DNA of 64,000 nucleotides from MED-G105 sp039814575 (GTDB taxonomy: Bacteria > Pseudomonadota > Alphaproteobacteria > Caulobacterales > Parvularculaceae), in NCBI GenBank assembly GCA_039814575.1, contig JBCCAY010000001.1:186001-250000 (forward strand), written 5' to 3'. Positions 1 to 7,953 of the stretch are shown here, one piece after another (the first letter of the stretch is position 1; each line of letters opens with the position of its first letter). The position numbers and the translations under genes were made by a program. The notes beneath the pieces are model-generated. The model did no database searches and was not told the origin of the DNA. It was given only the letters and a program-made list of their open reading frames with translations.

Positions 1-2
1 AT

Positions 3-764
3 CTCGTAAGTGTCGATCTCGGATTATTTGATGAGTCGCTGGCGGGGCGTCGCCTCGCGGGGCGTTTGTCAGATGGGCGTTTGTCGCCTTATCCGTCCCG
101 CGCCGATATCAATGCCGGCGCCTTGCAAGGCCGCGCCGCCCCAATCGCCTATCTAAGGCCGAATGATCTTTTCTTTTTGCAGATCCAGGGCTCGGGGCGT
201 CTCACGCTGGACGGTATGCGTGAAGTGCGTGTCGGCTATGATGGGCAAAACGGGCGCTCTTATTACGCGATTGGTCGATCGCTCATCACCCGCGGCGTTC
301 TCAAAAAAGAAGATGTGACCATGCAGGCGATCCGGCTTTGGCTGGAAGAGGTTGACCCTGCTGACGCCCAAGCGTTGCGCGAAGAGAATGCTTCTTATGT
401 CTTCTTCCGCATTCTGAATGACTTACCCAATCCCAATCTTGGACCGCTCGGTGCCCAGGGCGTGCAACTGACGAGTGGCCGATCTGTCGCGGTGGACCGC
501 GCCTACCATCCATTAGGTGCGCCAATCTGGATCGAAACCAAGGAGGTTCAGCGCGCGGGCGTCGCCGACCGGCCGTCTGGGGCGCTTTATGTGGCGCAGG
601 ATGTCGGCGGCGCCATAAAAGGCCCAATCCGCGCGGATATATTCGTTGGATCCGGCATCGCCGCCGGCCTTGAGGCGGGTCGCATGAATGAACCCGTGGA
701 GTTGACGGTTCTATTGCCGAAAGCCGTCGCCGAGCGGCTGCAGGCGGCGGGACCGGTTTCTTAA
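3..764 (+). CDS. mltA: Membrane-bound lytic murein transglycosylase A (5' end outside window)
   Basis: MltA cleaves the peptidoglycan glycan strand between MurNAc and GlcNAc, leaving 1,6-anhydro ends, in the periplasm. The frame is open to the left edge, so the signal peptide and first part are missing; about 253 residues are visible. The visible part starts in the MltA barrel region (GRLSPYPSRADINAG, then FFLQIQGSGRL) and ends with the 3D domain, whose aspartates lie in AVDRAYHPLGAP, YVAQDVGGAIKG and RADIFVGSG. A TTG at 66 opens a shorter frame, but family-typical sequence (VDLGLFD, AGRL) continues upstream of it, so 66 is not the real start. The Smr gene follows 27 bases later on the same strand, a common alphaproteobacterial pair. 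Confidence 0.93.
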   Translation, partial: LVSVDLGLFDESLAGRRLAGRLSDGRLSPYPSRADINAGALQGRAAPIAYLRPNDLFFLQIQGSGRLTLDGMREVRVGYDGQNGRSYYAIGRSLITRGVLKKEDVTMQAIRLWLEEVDPADAQALREENASYVFFRILNDLPNPNLGPLGAQGVQLTSGRSVAVDRAYHPLGAPIWIETKEVQRAGVADRPSGALYVAQDVGGAIKGPIRADIFVGSGIAAGLEAGRMNEPVELTVLLPKAVAERLQAAGPVS

Positions 765-791
765 GGTCGCGGTAAAGTAAGGCGCGCGCCA

Positions 792-1550
792 GTGAAGCCC
801 CCTAAGAAGCCGCCCGCGAAACGCCATAAGAGACATCGACGTCTCAGCGCCGATGAAGCGAAACTTTGGCGGCGTGCGGTTCAAGACGTCGCGCCGATAT
901 CCAAACACGACCTTTTTAGGGACGGCGATGAGGCGGCGTCCGATGATGCCGGCGCCCGTTCAGGGGCGTCCTCCGTGATCCCTGTGATCCCGGAAGATCA
1001 TCCGCCGCCCACCTTGAAATCGACGGCGCCGTCGCAATTGTTGGCTAAAAACAGCGGCAAGAAATCTGGTCAAAACGCTAGCCGTAAAAACGGTAAGCGA
1101 GCGGTGCCGCCGATTTTGGGCGCGGGCGACCCTGGTCTCGACAAGCGGGTCGCTGGCGGTCGTTTGGCGATCGATCGGGTGCTTGATTTACACGGTCGGA
1201 CCCAGGCGCTGGCGCGCCCGCAGCTCGAAGCGTTTTTGCGCGCCGCGCACCAAGACGGCTGCCGCTGCGTTTTGGTGATCACCGGTAAGGGCGGGCCCGC
1301 GTCGGCGTCGAATATGGCCAAGGCGCGGAAGAACCGGCATGGCCAAGATCCGACGATGACTGACGATCGCGACGAATTTTCTTGGAGTAACGACGCCCGG
1401 CCGCGCGGTGTATTGCGGGCTGCCGCGCCCCAATGGATTGACGCTTCGCCAGTGCGCGCCCTTGTCTCCCGGATGACGCCGGCGCGCCCGAAAGACGGCG
1501 GCGACGGAGCGTTCTACGTGTTCTTAAAAGCCCGCACGAAACTGAAATAG
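792..1550 (+). CDS. Smr/MutS2 C-terminal domain protein
   Basis: A 252-residue protein with a GTG start. The N-terminal ~120 residues are basic and low in complexity (PPKKPPAKRHKRHRR). The C-terminal half is an Smr domain: LDLHGRTQALARPQLEAFL, then the glycine motif VLVITGKGG, then GVLRAAAPQWI near the end. Smr domains are known as nucleases or DNA/RNA-binding modules; the role of stand-alone alphaproteobacterial versions is poorly defined. There is an unusual hydrophilic spacer between the GKGG motif and GVLR, with SNMAKARKNRHGQD and then a segment rich in acidic residues, so the domain carries an insertion. It probably shares a transcript with mltA and ends 20 bases from a convergent gene. 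Confidence 0.85.
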   Translation: MKPPKKPPAKRHKRHRRLSADEAKLWRRAVQDVAPISKHDLFRDGDEAASDDAGARSGASSVIPVIPEDHPPPTLKSTAPSQLLAKNSGKKSGQNASRKNGKRAVPPILGAGDPGLDKRVAGGRLAIDRVLDLHGRTQALARPQLEAFLRAAHQDGCRCVLVITGKGGPASASNMAKARKNRHGQDPTMTDDRDEFSWSNDARPRGVLRAAAPQWIDASPVRALVSRMTPARPKDGGDGAFYVFLKARTKLK

Positions 1551-1555
1551 ACTAT

Positions 1556-1576
1556 CTTTAGTCGGAAGGTCTAAAG
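1556..1576. terminator. Short hairpin between two convergent genes
   Basis: CTTTAG (1556-1561) and CTAAAG (1571-1576) form a perfect 6-bp stem around a 9-base loop, exactly between the stop of the Smr gene and the stop of the opposing gene. There is no real T run, so termination is only a guess from position and symmetry. Confidence 0.3.
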
Positions 1577-3127
1577 CCCAAACAGTCGGGCGATAGGCGC
1601 TAACGCGGTGGCGATGGCGGCGCGGCTTTGATAGCCGAGAATGCCGAGCCCAGCGCCGAGCAGCAAACCAAGCGTAACGCCGTGCCGAACGGCAATCGCC
1701 TCGATCATGCCGGCGAGGTAGCCGCCGACGCCGTCCGATAAAAGCCGCCGCGCCCGCGTCTCAGCAAGTTGCGGTTCGTCAAAGGGCATTGCTGCAATGA
1801 CGGTGACTTGGCGTTTTTTCCAGCGGGCGAAGGCGTTCTTTAGGGCGGTCTTCACAACTGACGGGCTTAAGAACGATCCATCGAAATGCGCTTCATCGAA
1901 TTCAATATCGAGGACGACGGGCGCCGGCGTGTCTTTGCCGCTGTCTTCACCGATTTTGACCATCGAATACCGCACGCCGGAGCTGCGAAGAATTTCTTCC
2001 ACGTCGGATGTCGCTGCGGCGGCGCCGGCGCGGTTGAAGCGCAACATGACGCGCACGCCGTTGCTTTTATTGTCATCTAGAACCGCTTTTAAACGCTTCG
2101 TCCAATGGCCGGCTCGTTCTTCGGTGAGGGCGAGACGGTCGTCCATGATAGTGACGTCGGGCACGTTGCGAACAACGAAGAAGCGCGTTTTCAGCGCCGG
2201 ATCGTCGGGGTTCGCATCTTCCACATCGTCGTCGATGATAACGAAGTCCGACGAGCGTGATGCGATTTCAAACGGCATGACGACGCCGTATAGCTTCGAG
2301 TTCGGATTATCCGCCGACATGGATGAGACGACATGCGTCTTGCCGTCGCGCGGATCAAAGAACGTATTCGTCTGCCGGGAATTGTTCAGCGTGCCGCGGG
2401 CGAGGCGCGCCATCTCGCGGTGGGGTTCGACCGAATTTAAGGTTTCGCGAATTTCAAGACCGGCGCCGCGTAGGGCGTCGAGCTTCGTTTTGCACCGGCG
2501 CGCCGCTTCCGGCCCGGCGAACACCATGTCAATCCGCTCCCGGAGCATGTATTGGGTCGAGGCGTCCAATTGCAGGCCGGCGGTGAATTGTTGGCCTTGC
2601 TCGCCGCCCGGCGTGAACGGGTCCGCGAACCGACGACTATCGTTGGAGTGCCAGCGCGAGCGTTTGTCTTTTAGTAGCGTCGAAAGACCGGAACCCGGAT
2701 GCGCCGATTGCACGAGGTCGAGCATTTGCGGCTCATAGACGGCAAGACAGAGGCGGTCGGTTGCGTCCACCTGCTCAACGGCGAGGAGCGTTAGAAGGCT
2801 CGACAGCGTTGTTAGCGTCTCAAGGTCATAGCCCGTATGCGGCGCATAGAACGGCACGACGGCGAGATCCGCTGTTTTATTGCGGACGGCGACGAGGGCT
2901 TGTTCTTTGGTGTAGAGCGGCTGGCGTTCCGGCTTGGTGAGATCGAAACCGGAATTATCGATCTTGTCATTGATGGCGCTGAAGCCGCCGTCGCTGAGAC
3001 GGCGATCGCCAAGATTGGCGTAGCGGCCTGCAAAGCCGCTTACCGCCTGATAGCCGAAACCGAACTCCTCGCCCGTGAATGCGATGCGAGGGCGCCTGGT
3101 TTTAGAGAATGCCGCGCCGTCAGCCAT
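1571..3127 (-). CDS. Prephenate-dehydratase-like protein with C-terminal membrane segment
   Basis: A 518-residue protein I cannot name with certainty. Residues ~13-130 resemble the start of a prephenate-dehydratase-type periplasmic-binding-like fold: PRIAFTGEEFGFGYQA, then KTADLAVVPFYAPHTGYDLETL, which parallels the family's 'aD..vvP.eNs..G' stretch. ALKTRFFVV at ~311-319 recalls the Thr-Arg-Phe motif of that enzyme. The segments between are longer than in a standard ~280-residue PheA. The C-terminal 45 residues are hydrophobic (GVTLGLLLGAGLGILGY and AIATALAPIARLFGL), so the protein is probably membrane-anchored. No ACT domain is obvious. Chemistry on prephenate is not assured. It lies downstream of the NUDIX gene on the same strand, 93 bases away, and may be the tail of the hslVU transcript. 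Confidence 0.55.
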   Translation of the reverse strand: MADGAAFSKTRRPRIAFTGEEFGFGYQAVSGFAGRYANLGDRRLSDGGFSAINDKIDNSGFDLTKPERQPLYTKEQALVAVRNKTADLAVVPFYAPHTGYDLETLTTLSSLLTLLAVEQVDATDRLCLAVYEPQMLDLVQSAHPGSGLSTLLKDKRSRWHSNDSRRFADPFTPGGEQGQQFTAGLQLDASTQYMLRERIDMVFAGPEAARRCKTKLDALRGAGLEIRETLNSVEPHREMARLARGTLNNSRQTNTFFDPRDGKTHVVSSMSADNPNSKLYGVVMPFEIASRSSDFVIIDDDVEDANPDDPALKTRFFVVRNVPDVTIMDDRLALTEERAGHWTKRLKAVLDDNKSNGVRVMLRFNRAGAAAATSDVEEILRSSGVRYSMVKIGEDSGKDTPAPVVLDIEFDEAHFDGSFLSPSVVKTALKNAFARWKKRQVTVIAAMPFDEPQLAETRARRLLSDGVGGYLAGMIEAIAVRHGVTLGLLLGAGLGILGYQSRAAIATALAPIARLFGL

Positions 3128-3220
3128 ACCTACCCCACCGTGAATTGGTTAAAGAGTAACACGGGGGGACGCGGCATGAAAAGGGATTGGTTCCGGAGAT
3201 TAAAGGGCTCTAGAGCGCTT

Positions 3221-3766
3221 TTACCGCCTCCCAAAGCCGAAAAGGTCGCCAAACCGGGCCTTCAGGGGCGTATCTTCGTCGCCGCGAGCCTTTACTAGGT
3301 CGTCATAGGCGCTCACCGCGAAAAGCGTGATCGCCGTCATCGCCTCATGGCGGCGGCCAAGCTCGCGTCGCTTCAGAAACAAGCCTTTGCCTTCTTTGAT
3401 TTTGAGGCGCCGCAATTCTTTAATGTCGAGGTTTTCCGCCACATAGAGGTGGCCGAAATTTCGAACGCCGGCGTCGGTTTCGCTCTCAATGCGGGCAAGC
3501 ATGGTGAGATCGCCCATTTCGAGCTTGAGGCCGGTTTCTTCGAGAACTTCTCTCAAAGCGCAGCCTTCGGGCGTTTCGTTGCTTTCGATGCGCCCGCCAA
3601 AGAGGCCGATCCGGCCCTCGTAATCGACATCGGGACCTTTTTCGCGTTGCTGCACCAAGAACGGCCCCTCGCCGCGCGATTTCAGCAAGACGAGCGAATA
3701 GCCTTGCGGACGCTCGTCGACTTGCAGATCGATTGGCGCTTGCGCCTGGTAGGAATGTGTCAGCAT
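3221..3766 (-). CDS. NUDIX hydrolase
   Basis: A 181-residue protein with a complete Nudix box at ~57-80: GGRIESNETPEGCAL followed by REVLEETGL, matching G-x5-E-x7-REUxEExGU. NUDIX enzymes hydrolyse a nucleoside diphosphate linked to another group, using Mg2+ bound by the REUxEE glutamates. The substrate cannot be told from the sequence. The N-terminal ~35 residues (YSLVLLKSRGEGPFLVQQR) form the first strands of the fold. It lies 60 bases downstream of hslU on the same strand, so co-transcription with hslVU is likely. Confidence 0.88.
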   Translation of the reverse strand: MLTHSYQAQAPIDLQVDERPQGYSLVLLKSRGEGPFLVQQREKGPDVDYEGRIGLFGGRIESNETPEGCALREVLEETGLKLEMGDLTMLARIESETDAGVRNFGHLYVAENLDIKELRRLKIKEGKGLFLKRRELGRRHEAMTAITLFAVSAYDDLVKARGDEDTPLKARFGDLFGFGRR

Positions 3767-3826
3767 AGCCCCGCCCCTTCCCGTCTGCGTCTGTCGACGC
3801 TTTCTCGGTTTCTAAGGGTAGTATAG

Positions 3827-5143
3827 CTAAAGAACGTATTTTGATAAATCGGCGTTGCGGGCGATTTCACCGAGCCGGTCGTTCACATAAGCAGCGTCGA
3901 TGGACACCGTGTCTCCGGATCGGTCGGCGGCGGAAAAACTCAAGTCTTCCAACACCTTCTCCATGATGGTCGCGAGCCGCCGCGCGCCGATGTTTTCGAC
4001 GTTAGAGTTCACTTCCGCCGCGCCGTCGGCGAGCGCGTCGAGCCCGTCTTCGGTGAAATCGAGCGTTACGCCCTCTGTCGCCATCAGCGCTTCGTATTGT
4101 TTGACGAGGCTGGCTTCCGGCTCGGTGAGGATGCGCTTTAAGTCGTCGCGGGTCAGCGCTTCGAGTTCCACCCGGATCGGCAATCGTCCCTGCAATTCCG
4201 GCAGAAGATCGGAGGGTTTCGAAAGATGAAACGCGCCGGACGCGACGAACAGCATGTGGTCGGTTTTCACCGGCCCGTGCTTGGTCGAAACTGTTGCGCC
4301 TTCGATCAATGGCAGAAGGTCTCGCTGCACGCCCTCGCGTGAGACGTCCGCGCCGGAACGTCCGCCGGCGTCGACGCCGCGGGCGATTTTGTCGATTTCA
4401 TCGATAAAGACGATGCCGTCGTTTTGGGCAAGATCGAGCGCTTGTTGCACGATCGCGTCGTCATCGAGAAGCTTGTCGGATTCCTTGGCGATAAGCGGCG
4501 CATAGGCGTCTTTGACGAGAATTTTGCGGCGTTTGGTCGGCGCGCTAAAGCCTTTGCCCATGAGGTCGGAGAGATTGATCATCCCCATTTGCGCGCCGGG
4601 CATGCCGGGAATTTCAAAGCTCGGGCCTGCGCCGCCGCCTTCTTTTAGGTCGAGTTCCACTTCGGTGCCGTCGAGGACGCCGTCTCTGAGGCGCGTGCGA
4701 AAGCTTTCGCGGGTTTTTTCGCCCGCGGTCTCGCCGACGAGTGCTTCCAAGACGCGTTCTTCAGCGGCCTCGTGGGCTCTTGCGGCGACGTCGGCGCGCT
4801 TTTTGTCGCGCACCAGGCTGATGGCGATCTCCACGAGGTCGCGGACGATGGAGTCGACGTCGCGGCCCACATAGCCGACTTCGGTGAATTTCGTCGCTTC
4901 AACCTTCAGGAACGGCGCGCCGGCGAGCTTGGCGAGGCGGCGGGAAATCTCGGTTTTGCCGACGCCCGTCGGCCCTATCATCAGAATGTTTTTCGGCGTG
5001 ATTTCTTCTTGCAGCGGACCTTCGACTTTGCGGCGGCGCCAGCGATTGCGCAGGGCGATGGCGACGGCGCGTTTCGCCGCGCCCTGCCCGATAATAAAGC
5101 GGTCGAGCTCCGAGACGATCTCGCGAGGGGAAAAGTCGGTCAT
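3827..5143 (-). CDS. hslU: ATP-dependent protease ATPase subunit HslU (ClpY)
   Basis: AAA+ unfoldase of the cytoplasmic HslUV protease; it unfolds substrates and feeds them to the HslV chamber. Visible features are the family-typical start MTDFSPREIVSELDRFIIGQ, Walker A GPTGVGKT at ~58-65, the Walker B region GIVFIDEIDKIARG, and the C-terminal end ADLSKYVL, whose last residues insert into HslV in this family. Length is 438 residues, normal. An ATG 21 bases upstream (5164) would add MAGERPP, but it has no ribosome site, whereas the ATG at 5143 has AGGAG 11 bases ahead and matches the family start. It follows hslV by about 50 bases. Confidence 0.97.
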   Translation of the reverse strand: MTDFSPREIVSELDRFIIGQGAAKRAVAIALRNRWRRRKVEGPLQEEITPKNILMIGPTGVGKTEISRRLAKLAGAPFLKVEATKFTEVGYVGRDVDSIVRDLVEIAISLVRDKKRADVAARAHEAAEERVLEALVGETAGEKTRESFRTRLRDGVLDGTEVELDLKEGGGAGPSFEIPGMPGAQMGMINLSDLMGKGFSAPTKRRKILVKDAYAPLIAKESDKLLDDDAIVQQALDLAQNDGIVFIDEIDKIARGVDAGGRSGADVSREGVQRDLLPLIEGATVSTKHGPVKTDHMLFVASGAFHLSKPSDLLPELQGRLPIRVELEALTRDDLKRILTEPEASLVKQYEALMATEGVTLDFTEDGLDALADGAAEVNSNVENIGARRLATIMEKVLEDLSFSAADRSGDTVSIDAAYVNDRLGEIARNADLSKYVL

Positions 5144-5193
5144 GGGCGGGCGTTCTCCTGCCATGGCGCGCGTTTTATGAGCGCCGATAGGCC

Positions 5194-5805
5194 TTAAGCG
5201 GTGGTGATTGTTTCGATGATGAGAGAATCATTGGTGTAAACGCAGATCGAGGCGGCCACCGCCATCGCTTTGCGCACAATGGCCTCGGCGTCGAGATCGG
5301 TTTCGTCGACGAGGGCTCTGGCGGCGGCGCGGGCGTAATCGCCGCCGGAGCCGATCGCGGTGACGCCGTCATGGGGTTCCAAGACATCGCCGGAGCCGGT
5401 GAGCGTCAGCGTGATGTCTTTGTCGGCGACGATCATCATCGCCTCCAAGCGCCTCAGATAACGATCCGTGCGCCAGTCCTTGGCGAGCTCCACCGCGGCG
5501 CGCATCAATTGTTTCGGGTGCTGGTCAAGCTTCGCTTCGAGGCGCTCTAGGAGCGTGAAAGCGTCGGCCGTGGCGCCGGCGAAACCAGCGATCACCCCGG
5601 CCCCATCACTCTCTCCCGCAGGCGTTGAACGCCCGCTTACTCCCCCACCGGCCCCAATACGCCGCACTTTGCGCGCATCGCCTTTGACGATTGTTTGGCC
5701 GAGGCTCACCTGGCCGTCGCCGCCGACACAGACAGTGTTTCCGCGCCGCACCGCGAGAATTGTTGTCGCATGCATTGACGGCGAAGCGGTATTGGAAGCG
5801 GTCAT
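5194..5805 (-). CDS. hslV: ATP-dependent protease peptidase subunit HslV (ClpQ) with insertion
   Basis: Threonine peptidase of HslUV. After a 13-residue leader (MTASNTASPSMHA) comes the catalytic Thr14 in TTILAVRRGN, then GDGQVSLGQTIVK, ARKVRR, IAGFAGATADAFTLLERLE, ELAKDWRTDRYLRRLEA, and AIGSGGDYARAAARAL, all diagnostic. At 203 residues it is longer than the usual ~175-185 because 16-17 extra Gly/Ser-rich residues sit between KVRRIGAG and VIAGFAG (residues ~53-69, bases ~5599-5651). In E. coli HslV this spot is a short turn. The ATG at 5805 is used because AAAGGA precedes it; an in-frame ATG at 5775 (MHATTI) is possible. It is the first gene of the minus-strand hslVU group and is divergent from hisB. 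Confidence 0.95.
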   Translation of the reverse strand: MTASNTASPSMHATTILAVRRGNTVCVGGDGQVSLGQTIVKGDARKVRRIGAGGGVSGRSTPAGESDGAGVIAGFAGATADAFTLLERLEAKLDQHPKQLMRAAVELAKDWRTDRYLRRLEAMMIVADKDITLTLTGSGDVLEPHDGVTAIGSGGDYARAAARALVDETDLDAEAIVRKAMAVAASICVYTNDSLIIETITTA

Positions 5806-5934
5806 CGAGGCGGCGATCCTTTTGGGTTTGACGGTCGGTGTGACAGGAATATCAGGCTGTTAGCGCCGTAAATGCGATTTGATAAGGTGCATTAAGAGCT
5901 CGGGCCCTATATGAAGAGCCGAATGGAGACTTCA

Positions 5935-6528
5935 ATGCGCGCCGCCACCGTTGATCGCAAGACCCGTGAAACCGAAATTTTCGTCGCCCTCGATCTTGAT
6001 GGGCGCGGCGATTACGACATTGAGACGGGCATCGGCTTTTTCGATCATATGCTGGAAGCGTTTTCCAAACACTCCATGATCGATCTGAAAGTCCGCGCTG
6101 AGGGCGATCTGCATGTGGATATGCACCACACGGTCGAAGACGTCGGCATTGTCATGGGGCTCGCTTTCAAAAAAGCCATTGGCGACGCCGCCGGCATTCG
6201 CCGCTTCGGGTCGGCCTATATTCCGATGGACGAGACGCTGTCGCGCGCCGCGGTCGATATCTCCATGCGGCCTTATCTGATTTGGAAGGTCGATTTTTCG
6301 CGCCCGAAGATCGGCGACATGGACACCGAACTCTTCAAAGAGTGGTTCCACGCCTTCGCGACGAACGCCGGCGTTTGTTTGCACGTGGACAATCTCTATG
6401 GCGAGAATTGCCACCACATCATTGAATCTTGTTTCAAAGCGACGGCCCGCGCCTTGCGGGCCGGCGTTGAGCAAGACCCCCGCGCCGGCGACTCCTTGCC
6501 GACGACAAAGGGTCATTTAGGCGATTAA
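5935..6528 (+). CDS. hisB: Imidazoleglycerol-phosphate dehydratase HisB
   Basis: Catalyses the Mn2+-dependent dehydration of imidazole glycerol phosphate to imidazole acetol phosphate in histidine biosynthesis. Metal-binding motifs are visible: GFFDHMLEAFSKHS, MHHTVEDVGIVMG, and NCHHIIESCFKATARALR. It is a monofunctional 197-residue enzyme, without the phosphatase half seen in E. coli HisB. In-frame ATGs at 5911 and 5923 exist; the ATG at 5935 (MRAATVDRKTRET) is chosen because GGAG lies 6 bases before it and because this is the usual alphaproteobacterial N-terminus. It opens the his cluster and is divergent from hslV across a ~130-base gap that must hold both promoters. Confidence 0.96.
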   Translation: MRAATVDRKTRETEIFVALDLDGRGDYDIETGIGFFDHMLEAFSKHSMIDLKVRAEGDLHVDMHHTVEDVGIVMGLAFKKAIGDAAGIRRFGSAYIPMDETLSRAAVDISMRPYLIWKVDFSRPKIGDMDTELFKEWFHAFATNAGVCLHVDNLYGENCHHIIESCFKATARALRAGVEQDPRAGDSLPTTKGHLGD

Positions 6529-6550
6529 GCGCGCCCATCAGCGCTTTTTT
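6527..6550 (+). terminator. Rho-independent terminator after hisB
   Basis: AAGCGC (6527-6532) and GCGCTT (6541-6546) form a perfect 6-bp stem with an 8-base loop, followed by TTTTTT. It overlaps the hisB stop codon and suggests that hisB is at least partly transcribed separately from hisH. Confidence 0.65.
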
Positions 6551-6774
6551 GCGCGGATCCGCAGCAAGTGACAGTTCAGTAAGAGGCGCCAAAACGTCTT
6601 GCATGCCCGCTGTGCGCACGCGACAGTTTTCGCGCGCATCAACCGCTGAGCGTTTTACTGTATGTCATATCGCTAAGCGCGGCGGCGCAATCGATCCAAT
6701 CCGCCCTCCGGGGCTTTCCGTAAACAAGCCAGCCTGCCGAGAAATAAGAGCAGACAATTCTAGGAGAGAACGCC

Positions 6775-7050
6775 TTGAAAAAACTTCTTATGCTGAGCGC
6801 CGTGACGTTTTCCGCCGCCGCCCTCGCCGCTCCGGCCCTCGCCAATGACGAGATGATCGCGCAATGCCAGGCGACGATGGAAGCCGAAGGCCGCGATGGT
6901 TCCGGATGCGCTTGCCTTGTTGAAGAAGTCACCGCAGATCCAGCTCTCGTTGAAGAGTTCGCCTCGCTTGGCGATATCGCTGACGCCGACGAGCGGTATG
7001 AAGCCGCGTCCGATGCCGCAAAGGCGGCGATGGACGCTTGCACGCGATAA
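6775..7050 (+). CDS. Small exported protein with four cysteines
   Basis: A 91-residue protein of unknown function with a TTG start backed by AGGAGA 7-8 bases upstream. Residues 1-23 form a Sec signal peptide (MKKLLMLSAVTFSAAALAAPALA, cleavage after ALA). The mature part is acidic and alanine-rich, with cysteines in IAQCQATME, GSGCACLVEE and MDACTR; four cysteines could make two disulfides in the periplasm. Coding is supported by the signal peptide, the ribosome site and Ala-rich composition like the neighbours. It lies alone between hisB and hisH, separated from hisB by the terminator, so it is probably its own transcript and not a histidine gene. Confidence 0.75.
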   Translation: MKKLLMLSAVTFSAAALAAPALANDEMIAQCQATMEAEGRDGSGCACLVEEVTADPALVEEFASLGDIADADERYEAASDAAKAAMDACTR

Positions 7051-7252
7051 GCTTTCAGAGCTGCGAACGCCGTTCGCGCCAGAAAGCGCCCCGTTCAAGG
7101 TCTTGCTTTGTGAGACTTGAGGCGGCACATCACAGATTATCGACGGAACGGCGTTCGAGATTCGGACGCCGTTTCTTTTTCTGTGCACCTGAGCCGGCGG
7201 GCGGCTCGAGCGGTTCTTCGGTTTTTGCGGGCGTCCAGAGGCTAAAACGGCA

Positions 7253-7909
7253 ATGACTGAAACGGTGACGATCATCGATTACGGCTCCGGCAATTTGCGG
7301 TCGGTGCAAAAAGCCGTGGAACGCGCCGCTCAAGAGTGCGGACGCGATGTGCGCGCCGTCGTCACCGATGACGCGGAGATCGTGCGACGGAGCGATCGTC
7401 TCATTTTACCGGGCGTCGGCGCGTTTCGCGCGTGCGCCGACGGCCTTAAATCGCGCGCTGGCCTGTTCGACGCGTTGAATGAAGCCGTACGAGAAAACGG
7501 GCGGCCGTTCCTAGGCGTCTGTGTTGGGATGCAGTTACTGGCCGATGTCGGCTTGGAGCACGGCGAAACGCCGGGCTTTGGCTGGATTCCGGGCGTTGTG
7601 CGTCCCCTCGCCGCTTCCGACGCTGACGGTGGCGACATCCGCATTCCCCATATGGGATGGAACACCGTCTCATTTCAGCCCGGACACGCCCTTTTTGACG
7701 CTGTTCCCGCGGAATCTGATTTCTATTTCGCCCACTCGTTTTATTTCGATGTCAAAAACGAAAAAGACATAAGAGGCATATGCCGGAACGGTGCGGCCTT
7801 CCCAGCCGCCGCGGCGCGCGACAATGTCGCCGCTTGCCAGTTCCACCCTGAGAAAAGCCAGGCCGCAGGGCTCGCGCTCATCGCGGCGTTTTTGGACTGG
7901 CGTCCATAA
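7253..7909 (+). CDS. hisH: Imidazole glycerol phosphate synthase, glutaminase subunit HisH
   Basis: Class I glutamine amidotransferase that supplies ammonia to HisF. The catalytic triad is visible: Cys90 in FLGVCVGMQLL, and His198/Glu200 in CQFHPEKSQ. The N-terminus VTIIDYGSGNLRSV is typical of HisH. At 218 residues the length is normal. HisA follows 44 bases later, and HisF is separated from HisH by hisA and a CHAD gene. Confidence 0.96.
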   Translation: MTETVTIIDYGSGNLRSVQKAVERAAQECGRDVRAVVTDDAEIVRRSDRLILPGVGAFRACADGLKSRAGLFDALNEAVRENGRPFLGVCVGMQLLADVGLEHGETPGFGWIPGVVRPLAASDADGGDIRIPHMGWNTVSFQPGHALFDAVPAESDFYFAHSFYFDVKNEKDIRGICRNGAAFPAAAARDNVAACQFHPEKSQAAGLALIAAFLDWRP

Positions 7910-7953
7910 CAAACAGCCGGCGCGCGCGGCGTTATTGAAAGGTCTGACCTGGT

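Noticed and set aside
1797..2738. A 313-residue open frame opposite the prephenate-dehydratase-like gene
   Set aside because: It is Ser/Arg-rich with no domain and lies wholly antisense to a better-supported gene; long shadow frames are common at this GC content.
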